From assembly GCA_022453515.1 (NCBI GenBank), contig JAJNNY010000054.1, positions 62,001 to 126,000 of the forward strand: a stretch of DNA of 64,000 nucleotides, read 5' to 3'. The translations under genes and the position numbers were made by a program. Shown here piece after piece: positions 43,959-54,330 of the stretch; within the stretch, counting starts at the first letter, position 1; each line of letters starts with the position of its first letter. The stretch comes from Astrocystis sublimbata (lineage: Eukaryota > Ascomycota > Sordariomycetes > Xylariales > Xylariaceae). Below the pieces are notes generated by a model. It made no database searches. It had not been told where the DNA came from and was given only the letters and a program-made list of their open reading frames with translations.

Positions 43959-45851
43959 ATGTCTGTCGAAATTACTGCCAACACATCACTTGATGCGCCA
44001 CGCGACGACAAGGCAGCAGAAATGGAGGATCCTAATCGTCGGCTCTACTGTGATCTTTGGTACGACTTAGAACATGTAGAAGACGTGGAAAATTATCGAC
44101 CTGGCGGTTTGCATCCAGTTGATATAGGCGACTGGATTTTAGGCGATCGATTCGAGGTCTTCCACAAGCTTGGTAGCGGCGGATTTGCGACTGCGTGGCT
44201 CTGCTACGAGCCAGCTGTCAAGAAATGGAAAGCCATCAAGATCAATCGTGCTGATGCATCCCAAGAGGACAGCTCCGAGTTTAGGATCATAAAGCTGCTC
44301 CAAAACGCAGGTGATCCGTCGAGTTTGATGAGGGACCATCATATTGCGACGCCATTGGAAACATTCTATATCGAGGGTCCTAATGGACGGCACTTATGCA
44401 CCGTTATGCCTATCATGGGTCCCACGTTGCGTGAATGGCGAGATAATCATCTAAAACTTCGCTTTGATGCAAAAAGCATCAACAAAGTTTGCTATCAGCT
44501 CACTAAAGGTCTGGGGTTCATGCATGACCACGAGATCTGCCATGGAGACTTCCAACCCGCCAACGTCCTCATGCAGCTAAAGGACGATGGTCTGGATGGT
44601 CTCGTACCCGAGGACTTCTGCGACCTAATTACTTTCCCACCTACGGAGAGGATCTTCAGGCTTCCAACCAAAGAGGAACGTCAAAGAGCTGAAGAGGAAC
44701 GCCAGCGTGCTGAAGAGGAGAGCAAAGATCCCGATGAGGACAGAGAAGAAGACCGCGATGACAAAGAACAGCCTGTTGAGGATGAAGACGACGACTATGG
44801 TCGTAGCCCACATGCTCCCAAATACCTCGTTCAGCCTCTGAATTGGGACGAGCTGAACAACCTCATTTCCGATAATGTTGCAATCGTCGACTTCGGAGAA
44901 GCATTCGAAACCTCCCACCCGCCCAAGACTCTTGGTATTCCAGACTGCTACGCAGCTCCCGAGATTGTTTTCGGGGACGACAGTGTGCCGTTGGGGATAG
45001 GGTGCGACTTATGGTCTTTGGCTTCCATCATCTATTTTACGCGAACAGGCGGTTTCTACTACACAGGTGGAATTCAGACCTGGTATTATGCACTTATGTG
45101 GATGGAACGCTTAGCTGGAGCGATACCTGCCCCTTATCGACGTCATGCTGCGGAGGCGTATCATGAGATGAAAATGAAAGAGTATGAATGTAGCTTGCCG
45201 CCAAAAGTTCCTTTAGAGGAGGATTCATTCGCGGCTGCATTCAATGCATCTCTCGACTTTGGGCCCTTGGAGGAGCTGGCGCCAGTGGAAAAGCCACCAT
45301 CACTGAGCGAGATGATTCAAGCCGATGGCGGGACCCTCAAAAAGCTTACAGATGAGGAAACTGATTTGAGTCGCATTGAAGAGATAGAGAAGTGGCTAAG
45401 TGGTGACTTGGAAGCAAGTGATGAGATGTACAAGGACGAAGCTTTGGAGGAGTTCGATTCTGACGACGATAGGTGTAATGCCAGCCCTGATGATGGCCAC
45501 AAGGATATTCGAGAATCTGGGGATGCTGAGACGTCGGCGCTGGCAGATCTGTTGAGCAAATTGTTTTTGTATCAACCTTCGGAGAGATCAAGTGTTGCTG
45601 AGATTCTGAAGCACCCCTGGTTCCAAGAAAGTCGCGAGCGCATGACCGCAGTCACAGCTGTAAACGAAAAACGGCTTCCAGAGCCCAAATCAGAGAAGGG
45701 CCAATTGATCAGGGGGCCTGTTGAGCTGTGGAAACGGGTAAAAAAGCTCCTGCTAGCGAATCCTACACGAGTTTCGAGATACTTCTGGTTTTCAGCCGTC
45801 ACTGTCCTTTTTATTGGGTTCACCAAACAATTACTTTTCCCACCCTTCTAA
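43959..45851 (+). CDS. SRPK-like protein kinase with a C-terminal membrane anchor
   Basis: One exon, 630 aa. The kinase core resembles fungal SR-protein-kinase paralogues: YRPGGLHPVDIGDWILGDRFEVFHKLGSGGFATAWLCYE for the P-loop, KAIKI with the ATP lysine near residue 90, MGPTLREW, and the catalytic loop HGDFQPANVL near 196-205. DFGEAFE lies near 314-320, followed by APEI and DLWSLASIIY. The loop keeps Asp and Asn but replaces the usual Lys by Gln (HxDxKxxN to HGDFQPAN), so activity is not certain. A charged insert rich in RAEEE/EDREED sits between the loop and DFGEA. The last 25 residues (YFWFSAVTVLFIGFTKQLLF) form one hydrophobic helix near the very end, suggesting a tail-anchored protein. 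There are no introns, as in recently expanded paralogues. Substrate and location are unknown. Confidence 0.85.
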   Translation: MSVEITANTSLDAPRDDKAAEMEDPNRRLYCDLWYDLEHVEDVENYRPGGLHPVDIGDWILGDRFEVFHKLGSGGFATAWLCYEPAVKKWKAIKINRADASQEDSSEFRIIKLLQNAGDPSSLMRDHHIATPLETFYIEGPNGRHLCTVMPIMGPTLREWRDNHLKLRFDAKSINKVCYQLTKGLGFMHDHEICHGDFQPANVLMQLKDDGLDGLVPEDFCDLITFPPTERIFRLPTKEERQRAEEERQRAEEESKDPDEDREEDRDDKEQPVEDEDDDYGRSPHAPKYLVQPLNWDELNNLISDNVAIVDFGEAFETSHPPKTLGIPDCYAAPEIVFGDDSVPLGIGCDLWSLASIIYFTRTGGFYYTGGIQTWYYALMWMERLAGAIPAPYRRHAAEAYHEMKMKEYECSLPPKVPLEEDSFAAAFNASLDFGPLEELAPVEKPPSLSEMIQADGGTLKKLTDEETDLSRIEEIEKWLSGDLEASDEMYKDEALEEFDSDDDRCNASPDDGHKDIRESGDAETSALADLLSKLFLYQPSERSSVAEILKHPWFQESRERMTAVTAVNEKRLPEPKSEKGQLIRGPVELWKRVKKLLLANPTRVSRYFWFSAVTVLFIGFTKQLLFPPF

Positions 45852-46936
45852 GTAGACTGAAGTAGACACCAAGGTAGTTTTAGTATAGACATAGCTGAAA
45901 AACACAAGCTTAATACATAAAATTTTCATTTGTTAAAAGTTAAACATTGTTTATTATAATGAAATAATGTGCACGATTTTATGAGCTTTGGCTGCGCGTT
46001 GACTACTCTGTAAGCGTGCGAAGCCGCCCCGTGAAACTGTGGGATAATCGATCCAGCAGGTCCTGGTTAGATCATATTGCTACATTGGCATCTTTGCAGT
46101 CATCGGCGCGGGAGAGAGATGATTGGTTTCTATATTAGCGTATAATATTGCTCTCAATGTTACAACTAGTATCCACGCATTTTATTTATTAATGGTTTGA
46201 TCCTTATCAAGACGTCCGGCGCGAGACGCTCGCCGTTTCCTTGCATGCAGTTATATGTATACATTATAATCAATTTTAAATGTACGCACTTTATTCAAAG
46301 TATACTATTGCATATAAGATTCGTTAACCGTTATACAACAATGCATAATTAACTGTTATGCTACTAAGACATAAGCTTGCTTTGCACTAGATACCTTATT
46401 AATCTTAGCATTAAGCGTCTATTGATGCTGCGCACTGGATTAAAGCCATCTTATAATTGTCACGGTTTCATATAAGCGCCTATCGACGGTCGACTCTCCG
46501 AGTTAACAACGTTTTATTTTCTTAATAGCGTAGTAGTTTAAAGCTACAGACCTATACTGGTATAATAATAGGTCATCCGAGCTATAGGCTTAACTATGCC
46601 ACCATCAAATTTCAGTGGAACAATAAGAAATTCAAATCTAATTAACGGCTTGTATAGAACAAAACAAGGAGTCTTTAAACTTTCGACAAAGACACCTACC
46701 GTGTCTTTGGGTACACCTTTAACAGCATCAAATTGTTAAATGACTTTGTATTTCCGAGTGATTAGATCGTATAAAGAAGCTCAAAGCCTTTGTGGTGTGC
46801 ATGTCCATTGATTATACACCCACGATGTTTGTAGATAAGAACGCGGTGCTCCCTGAGAGCAAACCGATTCATGAAACACAGTCGACAACTTGGTCTCGGA
46901 ATTTCATCTTAAAACTTGAGCTTGGAACATAACACG
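45852..46936. other. AT-rich intergenic region, probably a degraded repeat
   Basis: Composition shifts sharply to AT after the kinase, with many TA steps and few CpG, as expected after repeat-induced point mutation. One copy of the dispersed repeat lies inside. No frame longer than about 60 codons survives. The element it came from cannot be named. Confidence 0.55.
46196..46242 (-). repeat. Dispersed 47-bp repeat, copy 2 (reverse)
   Basis: On the minus strand it reads CAAGGAAACGGCGAGCGTCT followed by CGCGCCGGACGTCTTGATAAGGATCAAA. It is homologous to copies 1 and 3. Confidence 0.75.
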
Positions 46937-47702
46937 ATGTTGTCATCAAGGCGCAATACTGGAAGAGCTGCACAAGGAAATGGGCCGAAATACGATTCAT
47001 CAAATGAGCATTGGAATTTCGGAGATGCTGTACCCGTAGGGGCAGGATTACCATTAAAAGGAGAGGGGTTGGGACCCATAGAAAGTATTAAGACTTTCGG
47101 TTCGGGTACAATAGCGGATCCATGTGTAGGTTACCAAACCCATTTTCCCCTCTGCTACAACCCTGGATTATTGCTAACTTCGATCAGATTTTGTATAGAA
47201 GTCATGTCTTGTTTCAAGGTCAAAACCTGGACCAATTCCATTTTTTTGTTCGCAAACTATGTGCGCAGCTAGGATTCACGCACATTTGGATAAGGTATGT
47301 TGGCACCTGCATTGGATTCGTATGAATGCAACACTAATTCTTTCCAGAGCACCTGTTCATAGTACGACAGTTGTCCGATGTCCATTTTCAGGGCTTAAGA
47401 CAGGCCAGACGCAGCAGGGCGAGGATGATCATTTCACAGTATATCTTGGGTATAGTGAAGACTGGATCAACGTACACGGGGATGTGTATGTTAGAACCAA
47501 GGAGGTTACACAAAACCTAAAGGGCGGCAAAGGACAAGATCCACTGAAAATGCCAATTGGACTGCTTCGTGCCGACCTGTTGAAAGTGCAGGACGAGGGC
47601 AAGCCATCCCGAAGTCTAAGATTGTATGCCTGGAAACCACACATGACCAAAGCGCCATCGCCCGGTTATGTCAAGGTAATGGCTATGGACAAATGGCGTT
47701 AG
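46937..47702 (+). CDS. Small protein of unknown function, three exons
   Basis: Exons 46937-47125, 47188-47294 and 47348-47702 give 216 aa with phases that close. Introns are 62 and 53 bp with GTAGGT and GTATGT donors. The N-terminus is polar (MLSSRRNTGRAAQGNGPKYD). The spliced middle reads ILYRSHVLFQGQNLDQFHFFVRKLCAQLGF and the rest alternates strands and turns (DDHFTVYLGYSEDWINVHGDVYVRTKEV, LRLYAWKPHMTKAP, VKVMAMDKW). No known family comes to mind. Protein-like composition across both junctions supports a real gene, but it lies between AT-rich repeats and could be a lineage-specific or foreign gene. I cannot assign any role. Confidence 0.55.
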
Positions 47703-48842
47703 CGATATATAGACTTATTTATGTTTTAAAGACTGTGTCTGTCTGGTGCTGTGCCTGAGCCAACGACAGCAGATTTCTTTGGGTTATAGCAATTGATTTA
47801 TGATAATTCGACATTGGTGAATCGAGATTTGAGTGTCCCTCGAAAGACTGAGTGTTGTGAGGATCGAGAATCATGTATTAAGTGACTGACAGATTGATAT
47901 GACTTCTTAATTTTACATCACGTTGATTGAATGTGGTTCGTACCAAAATGTGAAAAAATAATTACATAGCGTAATGGATTGGTGTGGGGCGAGGCCTATT
48001 CGCAGTGGAGATGCGTAGGCCATACAGTTATTCTTAGAAAGACTTGCCTAGAAAGTTGATTAGTGATCTTGAAGGTTGCGCTGTCAACTGCACTTATCTG
48101 TAACAATAGAGTCTGTACCGAGACCATCAGTCATGGTTAGTTTAATGTTGAGTGGGGCATGAGACTGTCGTTTTGCTGAGCTGAGGAGATAACCACTGAT
48201 GATAGAACAGTAATACCTAGAGAAGTTGATACGCGGATGGTTTAAACTAGAATTCAATTTAGCTATAGACAGTATGCAACTGCTTAATTAAGGCCTGGTA
48301 AAGTTAATTCCTTCACCATATGTAAACCTTTATTGGTTAAAAAAGATTGACAGACGCATCCGGAACCAGAAATGAGAAACCCCGGAGAAAGTTGCGCGAA
48401 GTGAGCGCTTTACTGGAATCCTGCCCGAGACTGTAGCCAATGGAATGTAACAAGAATTGCCGTCTTGTATCAGATCGTGATGTATGGTCTGAGATTCCGA
48501 GGTGCATAGTCCGAGGCCCGGTATTAAGCTCCGCTATCTCCACTGGCAAGGCCCGTGCGTCGCGGTTAGCCGCAATCACATGCAAAATATGCGCTGTCTC
48601 GAATAATGACATAAAACGGGCTAGTCAAGTGATGTCATAGATGATAGTCGGACCAGGGGATCCAATTGGCACCCACAGGAAGCTCCCGAAGCTCCCAGCT
48701 CCATTCCTGTTCTTTATCTAAATATATTGGCAGACACGCTACCAATTCCTTAGCTCTTTTTTTTTTCTTTCTCACCTCCTACAGATTCCTTGCCCATACA
48801 CTTTGAGTTGTTCATTGAAGCTCGCAGGCTTATTCATTCAAG
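47703..48842. other. Intergenic, 1.1 kb
   Basis: AT-leaning DNA without a supported gene. The right end, with a pyrimidine tract near 48755-48785, is the likely promoter and leader of the flavin monooxygenase. Confidence 0.45.
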
Positions 48843-50670
48843 ATGGGTTCTCAGACCCATCCTCAGAATCCCATCCTGCATCCAATTGCCTTCGCCTACC
48901 GGATGATCGATCTGGTATTCTGGCTTGGCTTCCAGATCTACCAATGGCTGACCAACGTTATATTTGCGCCTAACCCTCCCCCGCCCAATGCGCGTCTTGG
49001 GAGACCCAAAATAGCTATTATTGGAGCTGGCATCACGGGTGTTTCGGCAGCAGCCCATTGCATTGGCCATGGATTTGACGTTGTCATATTCGAGGCCGGG
49101 TCCAAGAAGAACCTCGGAGGCATCTGGAGTGTAAGTGGCCTGGACGAAAGCACAAGAGCCAATTGACGCACTGACACCATTTCTCGCCTTGCAGAACGTG
49201 AACACCACTTCCAGCTTGCAAATCCATTCGGCCATGTTCAGATTCCACCCCGCCATCTCGTGGGATCGTGGGTATCCTGATCGTCAGCAGATTTTGAGCC
49301 AAGTCAGAATGGTTTGGGAGAAGTACGGACTCGACACGCGCACAAAATTTGAAACCAAGGTCGATAAGGTATACAAAGACGACCAAGGCCGCTGGGTCAT
49401 CAACAACACTGCGAACGGTCGATTTGAGGGTATCATCGCCGCCATTGGTACCTGTGGTGACCCGAAAATGCCTCATATGGATGGGATTGAGAGCTTCAAA
49501 CAGCCTGTGCATCACTCTAGTCAATTGACAGGGTAAGTTGTCCGGACTCAACCTTATTGTATGGGTATATCACTCACAATGGGATAGTGTCGATGTCAAA
49601 GACAAGACTATGATTGTCATTGGTGGAGGTGCTAGCGCGGTCGAGGCTCTCGAGTATGCCTTCGAAGAGGGTGCCAAGAAAGTTTATATTCTTTCGCGCA
49701 GGTCAGTATATTCGATTTTCTTTGTCGCAACGAAGAAGCAATTGCTGACGCTCTCTCCAGTGATAAATGGATCATTCCTCGCAATGCTATTGTCGATGTC
49801 CTGCTATCCCTCAACATCTGGGGCCAGGAGACGCCATTCTCATGGATCCCCGAGCGACTGCTGAAGCGATACTTCTACCGCGACCTACGAGACATTGCGC
49901 CTGACTCCAAAGGTATTTTCACCGACACCCCGATGGTGAACTCGGACATAATGGATAAGCTGCGATCTGGTAACGCCGAGTGGATCCGATGCGATATCGA
50001 AGAATTCCATGAAGATGGTGTCTATGTAAACAGGCGTGATAAGGGCGTACCCAAGGGCGGCCCCGGTAAGAAGGTTGACATTCAAGGCGATATGCTTGTG
50101 ATGGCTACCGGCTATAAACGCCCACAACTCGACTTTCTCCCCGACGACTCGTTCCAGGATCCCTACAAGTATGTCCAAATCCTCGAGTCCACGATCCCGT
50201 TCATATTTTCTCGGATCTTAAGCTAATAACTTCTCATCAGCGTTCCTAACTGGTACCTACAAACCTTCCCACCACAACACCCGTCCGTCTCCTGCATCAA
50301 CTGCACATATGTATCCGCGATCGGAACAGTTGGCAATTGGCATATTGGAATCTACACAAGAATCCTGCTCATGTTCCTCGTCGACCCGATGACGCGCCCG
50401 TCGACGTTCTGGATGGAGCGCTGGATTGACATGACCAAGGTTCTGAAGTCATTCGCACCGACAGGCGCATTCGACTTCTTCACGTACCTCGAGCTCCTCT
50501 GGTGGTTTACCTTCTGCGTCGCATTTAACCCGTTCCGGTGGAAGTGGGCGTTCTTCGTGTTCTTCGGCCTTGGCTTCGTCTTGCCTAAGCGCATCGTTGA
50601 AGTTGAAGAGAAGATCAGGAATGGTATGGGTATGGTGGACGACGATGCGGATGTTGGACGGAGCTTCTAG
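48843..50670 (+). CDS. Flavin-containing monooxygenase
   Basis: Five exons (48843-49130, 49195-49532, 49588-49701, 49761-50168, 50241-50670) give 525 aa. A hydrophobic stretch near residues 15-40 (FAYRMIDLVFWLGFQIYQWL) may anchor it to the ER. The FAD motif IAIIGAGITGVSAAAHC starts near 57. The NADPH motif MIVIGGGASAVEALEYA and the MVMATGYKRPQLDF segment typical of FMO/NMO enzymes follow. A further hydrophobic region lies near the end (WWFTFCVAFNPFRWKWAFFVFFGLGFVLP). Such enzymes oxygenate N, S or C atoms, often as tailoring steps in fungal metabolite pathways. Its neighbours to the right (methyltransferase, polyketide-synthase remnant) support that reading, but it also could be an isolated detoxifying enzyme. 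Confidence 0.9.
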
Positions 50671-51801
50671 TAAAGGACTTGGTCATGGAGTTATCGGCAA
50701 TCGGACTAATGGTAGTGAGATGTTGAGGCGAGGCATGCAAGCCGTTTCCTGTTGGTTTATGGCGTGTGGGGGCATTTGTATGATTAATGACCAAAGAAAG
50801 CAAGCGAGCAAAAGTCGAAAAGTGTTTGTGCTTTAGACTATTCAAAAAATAGAATATCATTAGATCACTATGGATCCGAGATGACAATTGGCGCGAACAA
50901 GAAAGTTGTAACCGCGCTCAACAGTAACTCCTTTCATCTCATGAAAGACAGGGTTCAGGGGCTTCGATTATACTATGCGTTTTAGGCACCCTCGCTAGTA
51001 AGTAAGACCTACGATCGTCTCAATTATGGTTCAACAAGCTGTCTTAGTTGGGACGACAACAACAATCACCATACTAGGAACATCTATCAGTGTGAAGATA
51101 ACTCCTGGGCCGTGTTCTTATAGGTTTCTATTCGTCCCCATTTTCCCTCATTATTTTTCTCCTTTCATTATCTCTTGTCCTTACTCATGGCCAACCCCGA
51201 GGTTCTTAATCCCAGACATCGCCCTGGTCGCCGGAAATAGGTACAAGCAGGTAATGGAGCAAGATGCCAACTGATCCGGATGTGATAATGTGTCGTAGAT
51301 CATGAGGGCGGCGTGAAGGATACGGACACATGTGAGTGGATGTTTTGGAAAACCGGTATGGTAATAATTGTGGTTAGAGGTATTAGTCGAATCCAATTCT
51401 CTTCAAAACTTATACTATCACGGCTCGGCACTAGGATGATATGCAATAGCTACCGCAAAAGGCGGGTGTAATACCTACATTAAAGTAAAGTAATTATCTA
51501 AGTAACCTTCTAGCTTCAGTAGTAACGTAAGGCCTTCTATTCCTATGCAATAATAAGGGTCATGTATACGACTTCTAGAAGTAAAAACTATAACATGTAA
51601 GGTGTTCTCGGTTTTGTTGCAATGTTTATTAATTATTGTGTAATAATTAATAATATTTCAATGGTTAAGTCTAAACCAGCCTTGGCATATAATATTGTGG
51701 AATTCCTACAGTCGAACATTCGAGGTAAATAACCAATACTCAGTTAAACTGAATCTGTTTTATGTGTGACTCGGGCTGCTCTGAGATAGTGCAAGTATAT
51801 T
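50671..51801. other. Intergenic, 1.1 kb
   Basis: No supported gene. Here 51480-51720 is notably AT-rich with TA-rich words (TTAATTATTGTGTAATAATTAAT forms a small palindrome near 51629-51652). Confidence 0.4.
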
Positions 51802-52152
51802 TTAGACTGTCGTCCCAGCTATATCACGACGAGTAGGGGTTGCTACCTCGAATGAGCGCACAATCCACCAATATCCGTATTCAAGCGTGTTGTTATCCCC
51901 TAGGTCCTTACAATAAAGGAGAATTCCTGTAATGATCCCGACAGCAGGGAACACTCCAAAGTAAATACCTTTCCACACAACGACAGGATCCAAATGACTG
52001 CTCACCAGGTCATTTGATGCGCGTGCCGAGATCCCTCCTAACACCGCGATAAAAAGCAGTAGCATCACAAAGGCGCCCAAAGCAAACAAGGAATTCATTT
52101 TTACCCATAAGAAGCGGACGTCGCCGCAATACTCAATAGTAGAAACCAACAT
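51802..52152 (-). CDS. Small membrane ORF directly after the methyltransferase stop
   Basis: An ATG at 52152 follows the methyltransferase TGA with no gap and in the same frame, opening 116 codons. Two hydrophobic helices are clear: LFALGAFVMLLLFIAVLGGI and VVWKGIYFGVFPAVGIITGILLY. An internal Met (MNSLFALG) could be the natural start. It may be a separate small gene, the last exon of something else, or a former C-terminal part cut off by the TGA. I know no matching family. Confidence 0.4.
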   Translation of the reverse strand: MLVSTIEYCGDVRFLWVKMNSLFALGAFVMLLLFIAVLGGISARASNDLVSSHLDPVVVWKGIYFGVFPAVGIITGILLYCKDLGDNNTLEYGYWWIVRSFEVATPTRRDIAGTTV

Positions 52153-53231
52153 TCAACGGGACACAGCCTTCTGTCCAACCACTGTCCACCTGGTAAATGC
52201 CAAGTAAAATCCTTTTCTCGTTTGCCGACACACTTCTGGCATCAGCTCCTCCACCCGCTGCGCCACCTCTTTGTTCTGGGTCTGTCGTGCGATGATTGGA
52301 TGCAGAGAAAGGTTACACTCGTGCATGGCTAGTCCGAGGTCCGCAGGCGCCTCTCGCTTATCCGCCACAACGTTGACGAGTCCGCTCGCTGTGAACAGTT
52401 CCGGCATCCTCGGCACCCACGTTGGTTTAAGTCGATTGTCTTGAGTCTGACTTGCAGCAACAAGCTGGATCATGACACTGCCACCGTCGTCATCGGATGA
52501 AGCTGTCACCGGCTTCTCGACCCTGAAAGTCGCCACATCCGGCTCCGTCCATTGAAGGTAACCGCCGGGCTCTGAGACGGAAACATATACTAGTCAGTTT
52601 GGCTTCTACACTGACAATGCGCACAATGGTCTCGGGCACGACCTACTGAGAAGCTTCAAGAGGTTCGCGTAGACGCCGTCCATTTCGCCATCCTGCAAAA
52701 CAAAGGAGAAATGGCGGACATGTACTAGGTCGTATTTCCCTGCCATCTCCTCTGGAACAGGTGATTTAATATCCCATCGGCGAAAAGTTACATTTGGAGC
52801 GATCAGCGAGGTGGGGGGCGCCGCATCGAATGACACGTCCAGCCCGTCAAGTTGGGTTGTCGCGGGCACTCGAGTGGCCAAGTCGCTGAGCCAGATTCTA
52901 ATGGAGTATAAGAACTAATGAATAAATCGACGTCTTGTGATGTTTTGCACCAACTGCACACGACGGACAAATGATCTTGATGCCTTACCCGGTACCTGTC
53001 CCAATATCCGCAATACGCGCGTCCGCAGGGAAGTCTTTGAGTGGAATGTTCGGGTGTGTGAGGTAACCGAATATTCCACAAGTGAGATAGTGCTGTAAGT
53101 TGATTCTATAGGTAGACTGGTGAGCCTGGTGTTACGGTGACGTAGGTCCCTGTGTCTTATGTCTGGCTCAAGGCTTACCGATTATTGTCGATGTAGTCGC
53201 GAGTCATAACATAGTAAGGTGTTGTAGACAT
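52153..53231 (-). CDS. SAM-dependent methyltransferase (class I, secondary-metabolite type)
   Basis: Four exons (53231-53179, 53105-52989, 52897-52647, 52571-52153) give 279 aa. The start is MSTTPYYVMTRDYIDNNRINLQHYLTCGIFGYLTHPNIPL. Motif I is RIADIGTGTGIWLSDLA, followed by LDGLDVSFDAAPP (motif II region), KYDLVHVRHFSFVL (motif III/IV region) and LLKPGGYLQWTEPD (post-I/motif V). Fungal relatives include many enzymes of polyketide and other metabolite clusters and LaeA-like regulators; the GGYLQW form fits the biosynthetic kind. It is transcribed away from the polyketide-synthase remnant, with about 240 bp between them. The acceptor molecule is unknown. Confidence 0.88.
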
Positions 53232-53472
53232 GATCAATACTTCAGGATTGTCGGGGCAACCGACAGTAGGATTTGACGGACGAGCAAAAGCGGCCGTTTT
53301 TGGGGAGCAATGATAAGAGGAGCGGGAACACGGTGAAAGAAGAGCGGTTCGAAAGTCCCGACTGGCTTTGGTCAACCTATTTATGTAGAAACTGGGTTGC
53401 AAACACAACAATGCTTTCGGGCACTGTTAGAATACTGGGTAACGAGTACTCGCACATTACCGCCTTTCCCGA

Positions 53473-54108
53473 TCACAAAGGGCCGTTTCCATTGACCTCG
53501 GTCTAATGTTCGAACAAGGAGTTGTTGCTGAGAATGAGCAACTTCTGACATTGATGCGTCGCATTGGACACCTAATGGACATCCGGACAGAGGAGCTTCT
53601 GGCTCTTCTAGATTATTACTTCAACCCGAATCTTCCAGTACTGAGCGGTAATCAGGCTCAGATTCTAGTAGGGATAGAGATGCCTTCAGCAGTGCTTGCC
53701 AAAGGCATTGACCTTCACCACTCGATCAGGCGCCCAATGTTTCGAGAGTTGTTCCGCGTCTCTGGCCCGAATTCCCATGAGACAAGGAACTCATTGGAGA
53801 CGAATCCGTCCATCAATCATGGTAAGATACTGACAAAGGCTGCGTCTATCGACGATGCCGGTCCTCTGATTCTCGGCTGGCTTCGGACCAAGATGGGGGA
53901 GATTTTGGGGCTTCCATTCGAAGACATCAACCCAGAAAGACCGCCACATACCTATGGTATTGACTCGCTCGTCGCTGTTGATCTGAGGAACTGGTTTTCT
54001 CGAGAACTCGGCGCCGATGTAGAGTTATTTCTACTGCTGGGAAACTCATCCGTCGAGCAGATTGCGTTCGAAGCGGCTAAGTGCAGTCGGCACATCAATG
54101 ACAGTTAG
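53473..54108 (+). pseudogene. Truncated highly reducing polyketide synthase, C-terminal remnant
   Basis: About 211 codons read in one frame. They begin inside the segment after a ketoreductase domain (RAVSIDLGLM), continue with VVAENEQLLTLMRRIGHLMDIRTEEL and QAQILVGIEMPSAVLAKGIDLHHS, and end in a complete acyl carrier protein. The ACP carries the phosphopantetheine serine in YGIDSLVAVDLRNW, then VEQIAFEAAKC and a stop. A whole enzyme of this class has well over 2000 residues; the ketosynthase, acyltransferase and other domains are missing, and the upstream 240 bp hold the methyltransferase promoter. This is most simply a deletion remnant. The frame is intact and an ATG exists at 53506, so a small ACP-like protein could still be made. 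Confidence 0.85.
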
Positions 54109-54330
54109 AGCAGTGAGGGTTCAGCATGGTTCTCCATGCCTCACGCGGCGTACTGTCCGCCATGTTGGACGTTGAGACTGGTTCATGTAAGCTCCGGGCT
54201 CGAATGAAGCTGTGAATTAGTTGTGTGCCACTAGAGACCAGAGCATATAGAATTCGGTTAATTAGACATACGTTCCTGATATACTGAGAGCCCCCCGCAG
54301 GCAGGAGGCCGCATATGCCACCACTTTTAC
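54109..54330. other. Short gap between two gene remnants
   Basis: No feature is seen; it may be further decayed sequence of either neighbour. Confidence 0.3.
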
